DNA from: Euryarchaeota archaeon UBA438
Lineage (GTDB): Archaea > Thermoplasmatota > Poseidoniia > Poseidoniales > Thalassarchaeaceae
Reading direction: 5' to 3'
NCBI GenBank assembly: GCA_002504435.1
Contig: DAQP01000008.1
Coordinates: forward strand, 3,848 to 63,562
Length of the DNA stretch: 59,715 nucleotides
Within the stretch, counting starts at the first letter, position 1, and every line of letters begins with the position of its first letter. The translations under genes and the position numbers were made by a program. Of this stretch, positions 56,360-59,715 are shown in pieces. Under the pieces are notes generated by a model. That model had not been told where the DNA came from, did not search any database, and saw only the letters and a list, made by a program, of their open reading frames with translations.

Positions 56360-57142
56360 TCACAAGTCAAAGTCGACGATGACTGGAGCGTGGTCGGAGA
56401 CGACCATTCCCCCTTCCCTCATCACCTCGGCTGACTTCATCAGGGACCTTGCTGCATCGTTTGCAAGGACGTAGTCAATCCTCCAACCCCTGTCCCTCTC
56501 CCTTGCCCTTCGGAAGTTTGACCACCACGTGTAGGGGCCCTTCTGGGGTCCAACGTGAATTCTGAGAAGATCGTGCCACCCCCTCTCCAAGAGCCTCGTG
56601 AACCATTCCCTCTCGTGCATCAGGAAACCGGATGACCTCTTGTTCCCCTTTGGGTCCCAAATGTCGTCCTCAGTGTGAGCGATGTTCAGATCGCCACAGA
56701 GAAGTGCCGGTTCATCGGATCCTACGAACATCTCGGCCCATTCCATCAAGTCCTCTATCCATTGGTCCTTGTATGCCTGCCTGTCATCCCTGGATGATCC
56801 GTTCGGGAGGTATATGTTGACGCAGTGCATCCCATTGTGCTTGGTATGCAGTACCCTCCCCTCGGGGTCCCTGACCTCGTCCAGATCAGTGTCTATCCCC
56901 CTGCCCATCTCCTCCATTCCCACTCTGGAGCACGACATCACGCCCGAGTAGCCCTTCCTCTGGGCGGGATGCCAGATTACGTCGTAACCCTCTGGCTCGG
57001 ACCAGTCCTTGGGCATCTGCTCGGGGAGGGCCCTGACTTCTTGGAATAGCATGACGTCGGCGTCTATCCGGTCAACGAAGTCATACAGGCCCTTCCTGTG
57101 AGCCGCCCTGATGCCATTCAGGTTCCAGGTGACGACACGCAT
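56360..57142 (-). CDS. xth: Exodeoxyribonuclease III / AP endonuclease
   Basis: A 260-residue base-excision repair nuclease. The metal-site and catalytic motifs are all present: VTWNLNGIRAAHRKG, LFQEVRALPEQMP, the tyrosine region NIYLPNGSS, LLCGDLNIAHTEDDIWDP, the substrate-facing YTWWSNFRRARERDRGWRID and the terminal SDHAPVIVDFDL. It cleaves abasic sites; Nth (17013) makes lesions it can process. It is followed by a hairpin and the aromatic operon. Confidence 0.95.
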   Translation of the reverse strand: MRVVTWNLNGIRAAHRKGLYDFVDRIDADVMLFQEVRALPEQMPKDWSEPEGYDVIWHPAQRKGYSGVMSCSRVGMEEMGRGIDTDLDEVRDPEGRVLHTKHNGMHCVNIYLPNGSSRDDRQAYKDQWIEDLMEWAEMFVGSDEPALLCGDLNIAHTEDDIWDPKGNKRSSGFLMHEREWFTRLLERGWHDLLRIHVGPQKGPYTWWSNFRRARERDRGWRIDYVLANDAARSLMKSAEVMREGGMVVSDHAPVIVDFDL

Positions 57143-57150
57143 GCCAAGTC

Positions 57151-59571
57151 CTACTGAGATAGGTCCTTTACCTTCTCCACTAGATTCATCCTACTGACTC
57201 TCCAAGATCCGTAGGGCGTGCAGAGGGCGGAGATCGCAATCACGACCCCGACTAGTTCGAATATCGCTGAGGTTTGGGGCTGGAGAGTGAAGTAAAACGA
57301 CCAATTGACCAATGAGGCGATGAATGACTGGGCCATTAGGACAGTGAAGAACACTGCTAGGATTCCGCCTATCAGCCCTATCGCTATGTTCTCGCCCAGC
57401 ATCATCATCCTGATCTTGGAGATGGGGGCTCCCAGGACCCTCAGCGTGGCTAGCTCTGTATCCCTCTCAGAGAGGTTCATCAGAAGGGTGTTGAACAGTA
57501 CGGCGATCGCTATGATGACCCCTAGTGCCATGATTGAGTTGTATACTCCCTTCTGGAGCTCCATAAGGGCGTCGAAGGAGTCGATGAGGTCCTGCTTCTC
57601 GGTGATTCCCACCGAGAGGTCTGCCAACTGGCCATCTACTTCGACCTGCTCGGGAAGTGAGAGGAGTATCGAGGTCGCCTCGATACCCGTTATCTCGGAG
57701 AGGTCGTTGCGATGGAAGTATACCGTTCTGGACATTTCCATGGAGGTCCCTGAAATTTCAACATCGGTGGACTTGGTGCCGAAGACTAGTGTGTGCGTCT
57801 CCCCGACCTCCCATCCTAGGAATTTCATTGTCCCCTCGTCTACCAAAACCTGTGGAATATTCCTGTCCTTCTCCGGTATCGAACCTTCTAGAATTTCCAA
57901 CGTTATCATGGACTCCCGTGAGGTGGAGAATTCGTCCAAGCCGTATGCCGAGAATATTCTTCCGTCCCCCTCGGCACTCCCTGGGAAAACTAGGAGTTGC
58001 TCGTAATCTGCCCCCGCCTCATTGGCCCATTCAATGACGGGTCCCTCCCCCCCTGGTAGGACGTTTACTTGGGCGTCCCAGTTGATGCCATCATTCCCGA
58101 AAATATCGTCCATGGAGTCCATCATCATGGTCATGGTTCCGAAGATTACCATCGAGAGTCCGACTGCTAGGAAAGTCATGAGCATGCGGGCTGGCTTCCT
58201 GATGCTTGACCTGACCGTCAGACCAATTGTTGAGGGGAGCCTTGATGTTGCTTCCTGGACCCATCTCGATGACAGCCTGATTTCGTTTTCACCCCTCAGA
58301 ACCTCCAATGGCTGGGTCCTCGAGGCCTGCAAGGCCGGCCTGATGCCAGAGATCATGACAACGAGCATTGTAATGGCGAGAATCTCGAAAATCAGTGAGG
58401 GTTCTGTGTAGAATCCTATGGCAGGAATTCCGATAACAGACTCGTAAAGTGATACCATGGCTGGTCCGCCGAAAAAGGCCCCGAGGAGTATTCCCAAAGT
58501 TGATCCGATTAATCCCATGACGAGAGGGGCAGCCATGAATCCGGGAATGATTGCCGACCTAGGTATCCCCAGAGTTCTGAGAATTGCTATTTCCCTAGAC
58601 TGGGACTGTATGAGCCTCTGCAGGCTGAGGAAGATAGTGATCCCAGCAACCATGGCTAGCATCCCGGTGATGTACGGGAACGTGTCAGCAGCACTTTTGG
58701 CGTCCTGACGCAGAAATTCTACTGATTGAACACCGGATCGGTCGTAGGTGATTACTGGGGATTCAGAAGACGACTCCAAGACTGAGTTTACTGATTCAAT
58801 AATGACGTTGAGGGCCTCTCCCTCGTTCTCATCCGTGTCCTGAAGGTCGTACCCAGGATTCCCTTCGACGTCTATCAGGAGTAGGTTGGCACTTCCCTGG
58901 GACAAATTTGTGAGTCTGGAAATTCCCGAGTCGGACAAATATCCCGAGACTAATGTTCCCGACTCTGCTGGGACAATGGAGCCGTCTACAGCGAAGTAAA
59001 AGAGGGACGAGTAGTACCCTATCCCCACCACTCGGTAGTCCAGTCTGCCCTGCCCTGCCCCAATGGTTACATTGTCGCCGACACTTATTCCCAATCCTTC
59101 AACCGCATGCCCGTCTATGACTATCTCATCCTCCTGGATGGCGAGCCTTCCAGGGCAGCAATCATCCTCTGGCATCCAAACCCTGTCAACCACTCCCTCG
59201 TCTATTCCATACCAAATTGCAGGAATTATTGATTCGGATTCAAACATTAGTCCACTGACCCTAACCCTAGGCTCGCAGTAGCTCATTGGTGCTGATCCGG
59301 ATGGCCATTCTTCGGAAATCTCCTGACAGAGGGATTCGGCGTCTTCTCCCTCCCAGAAGTCGACCGTGTTCTCAGCCCAAATATCCGGGAGGTTGACTCC
59401 GTCTTCGTCATCCTCGTAAATATCCGCGTACATCGATTGAGTTGAGTTGGCGTAAGTTCCGAAAGAAATTCCTGCAAAGACTCCCACTGTCACCATCAGG
59501 ACGACTGCCGTCAGTCTGAGCTTCGTTTTCCAGAGGCTCCTAGCGAGTCTTTTTGTGAGTAGCGCAGACAA
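57151..59571 (-). CDS. ABC transporter permease, FtsX/MacB-LolCE family with two FtsX domains
   Basis: An 806-residue permease with an N-terminal helix (LRLTAVVLMVTVGVFAGISF), a large external region, three helices (about 300-415; MVAGITIFLSLQ, AILRTLGIPRSA), then a second copy of the same layout ending in NLSERDTELATLRVLGAP and a final helix pair. The AxLRxLG motifs are the FtsX coupling signature. Such transporters move or extract lipoproteins, lipids or peptides at the membrane. The start is a TTG at 59571 with an AAGGTGG Shine-Dalgarno just before it; no ATG lies upstream in frame before the ATPase gene. Confidence 0.9.
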   Translation of the reverse strand: MSALLTKRLARSLWKTKLRLTAVVLMVTVGVFAGISFGTYANSTQSMYADIYEDDEDGVNLPDIWAENTVDFWEGEDAESLCQEISEEWPSGSAPMSYCEPRVRVSGLMFESESIIPAIWYGIDEGVVDRVWMPEDDCCPGRLAIQEDEIVIDGHAVEGLGISVGDNVTIGAGQGRLDYRVVGIGYYSSLFYFAVDGSIVPAESGTLVSGYLSDSGISRLTNLSQGSANLLLIDVEGNPGYDLQDTDENEGEALNVIIESVNSVLESSSESPVITYDRSGVQSVEFLRQDAKSAADTFPYITGMLAMVAGITIFLSLQRLIQSQSREIAILRTLGIPRSAIIPGFMAAPLVMGLIGSTLGILLGAFFGGPAMVSLYESVIGIPAIGFYTEPSLIFEILAITMLVVMISGIRPALQASRTQPLEVLRGENEIRLSSRWVQEATSRLPSTIGLTVRSSIRKPARMLMTFLAVGLSMVIFGTMTMMMDSMDDIFGNDGINWDAQVNVLPGGEGPVIEWANEAGADYEQLLVFPGSAEGDGRIFSAYGLDEFSTSRESMITLEILEGSIPEKDRNIPQVLVDEGTMKFLGWEVGETHTLVFGTKSTDVEISGTSMEMSRTVYFHRNDLSEITGIEATSILLSLPEQVEVDGQLADLSVGITEKQDLIDSFDALMELQKGVYNSIMALGVIIAIAVLFNTLLMNLSERDTELATLRVLGAPISKIRMMMLGENIAIGLIGGILAVFFTVLMAQSFIASLVNWSFYFTLQPQTSAIFELVGVVIAISALCTPYGSWRVSRMNLVEKVKDLSQ

Positions 59572-59580
59572 AAAACCACC

Positions 59581-59715
59581 TTAGCCGACAATCTCGTCTG
59601 AAAGGATTATTCCACTATCCAATCTTACCACCCTAGTGGCGTATTCGACCAGTGACTCGTCATGGGTTACGAAAACGCAGGTGATTCCCTCTGCCTCGCA
59701 TGCCTTGACTAGAAC
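59581..59715 (-). CDS. ABC transporter ATP-binding protein, C-terminal end (start outside window)
   Basis: The last 44 codons of an ATPase continue past the window edge on the minus strand. The H-loop lies in CVFVTHDESLVEYATRVVRL and the end is DSGIILSDEIVG. The pattern is that of MacB/LolD-type ATPases that pair with FtsX-family permeases, and it is directly upstream of one, nine bases before the TTG start. The Walker motifs are not in the window. Confidence 0.85.
   Translation of the reverse strand, partial: VLVKACEAEGITCVFVTHDESLVEYATRVVRLDSGIILSDEIVG

Noticed and set aside
1..59715. Mobile elements, CRISPR arrays, prophage or toxin-antitoxin genes
   Set aside because: I found no transposase, integrase, regularly spaced repeats or phage structural genes on either strand.

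Overview
This window looks like a chromosomal segment from a planktonic marine archaeon of the Thermoplasmatota, most likely Marine Group II (Candidatus Poseidoniales) or a close relative. The archaeal markers are a TATA-box-binding protein, a mevalonate kinase, a GHMP-type shikimate kinase beside the archaeal-type first two enzymes of aromatic synthesis, an archaeal-type FAD synthase, a bacterio-opsin-activator-type HTH regulator and TATA boxes placed for leaderless or near-leaderless transcripts. These are mixed with bacterial-looking genes (two-domain riboflavin synthase, molybdenum hydroxylase, Nth, Xth). Many large secreted or lipid-anchored proteins fit a surface-active, protein-degrading heterotroph. 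The lineage call is inference from gene content. I saw no rRNA, tRNA, CRISPR array, insertion sequence or phage gene. Genes are packed tightly, often with 1-4 base stop/start overlaps, and no gene-free stretch exceeds about 180 bases.

Layout. 1-9776: end of ileS, an Asp-box lipoprotein, a secreted lamin-tail/amidohydrolase fusion, then a minus-strand run of cysS, a class I glutamine amidotransferase, a small membrane protein and a membrane-anchored HdrD/FadF-type Fe-S oxidoreductase. 9911-15929: mevalonate kinase, a TBP with a large acidic insertion, a giant PKD-repeat surface protein, a SepF-like protein and a small unknown. 15933-19565: peroxiredoxin, a conserved unknown, endonuclease III, small membrane proteins, a NifU-like protein and a glutamine amidotransferase. 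19643-28264: K+-dependent-type membrane pyrophosphatase, a lipoprotein, an esterase, glutaredoxin, a 1277-residue subtilisin-MFS transporter fusion and a GHMP sugar kinase.

28337-32667: a riboflavin/FAD operon (ribB-ribL-ribE-ribH) leading into thioredoxin reductase and a MoeB/ThiF-rhodanese protein. 32824-40153: a fused 2-oxoacid dehydrogenase E1 with a zinc-ribbon extension, a Ca2+/Na+ exchanger, an acyl-CoA dehydrogenase coupled to a MobA/MocA-like nucleotidyltransferase, a ZIP transporter and an XdhC-like maturation factor. 40179-47427: a subtilisin lipoprotein, an HTH regulator and a three-subunit molybdenum hydroxylase whose FAD subunit carries the extra cysteine loop of 4-hydroxybenzoyl-CoA reductase, followed by a secreted protein.

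47588-52572: a MoxR/DUF58 operon with two membrane proteins. 52576-57142 (minus strand): ADTH synthase, dehydroquinate synthase II, shikimate kinase and chorismate synthase, with Xth upstream. 57151-59715: an FtsX-family ABC permease and the end of its ATPase, cut by the window edge.

The most distinctive items are the protease-transporter fusion, the HBCR-type molybdenum enzyme with its maturation genes nearby, the TBP insertion, the zinc-ribbon E1 fusion, and a recurring class of short perfect stem-loops with three-base loops, several of them directly behind stop codons.
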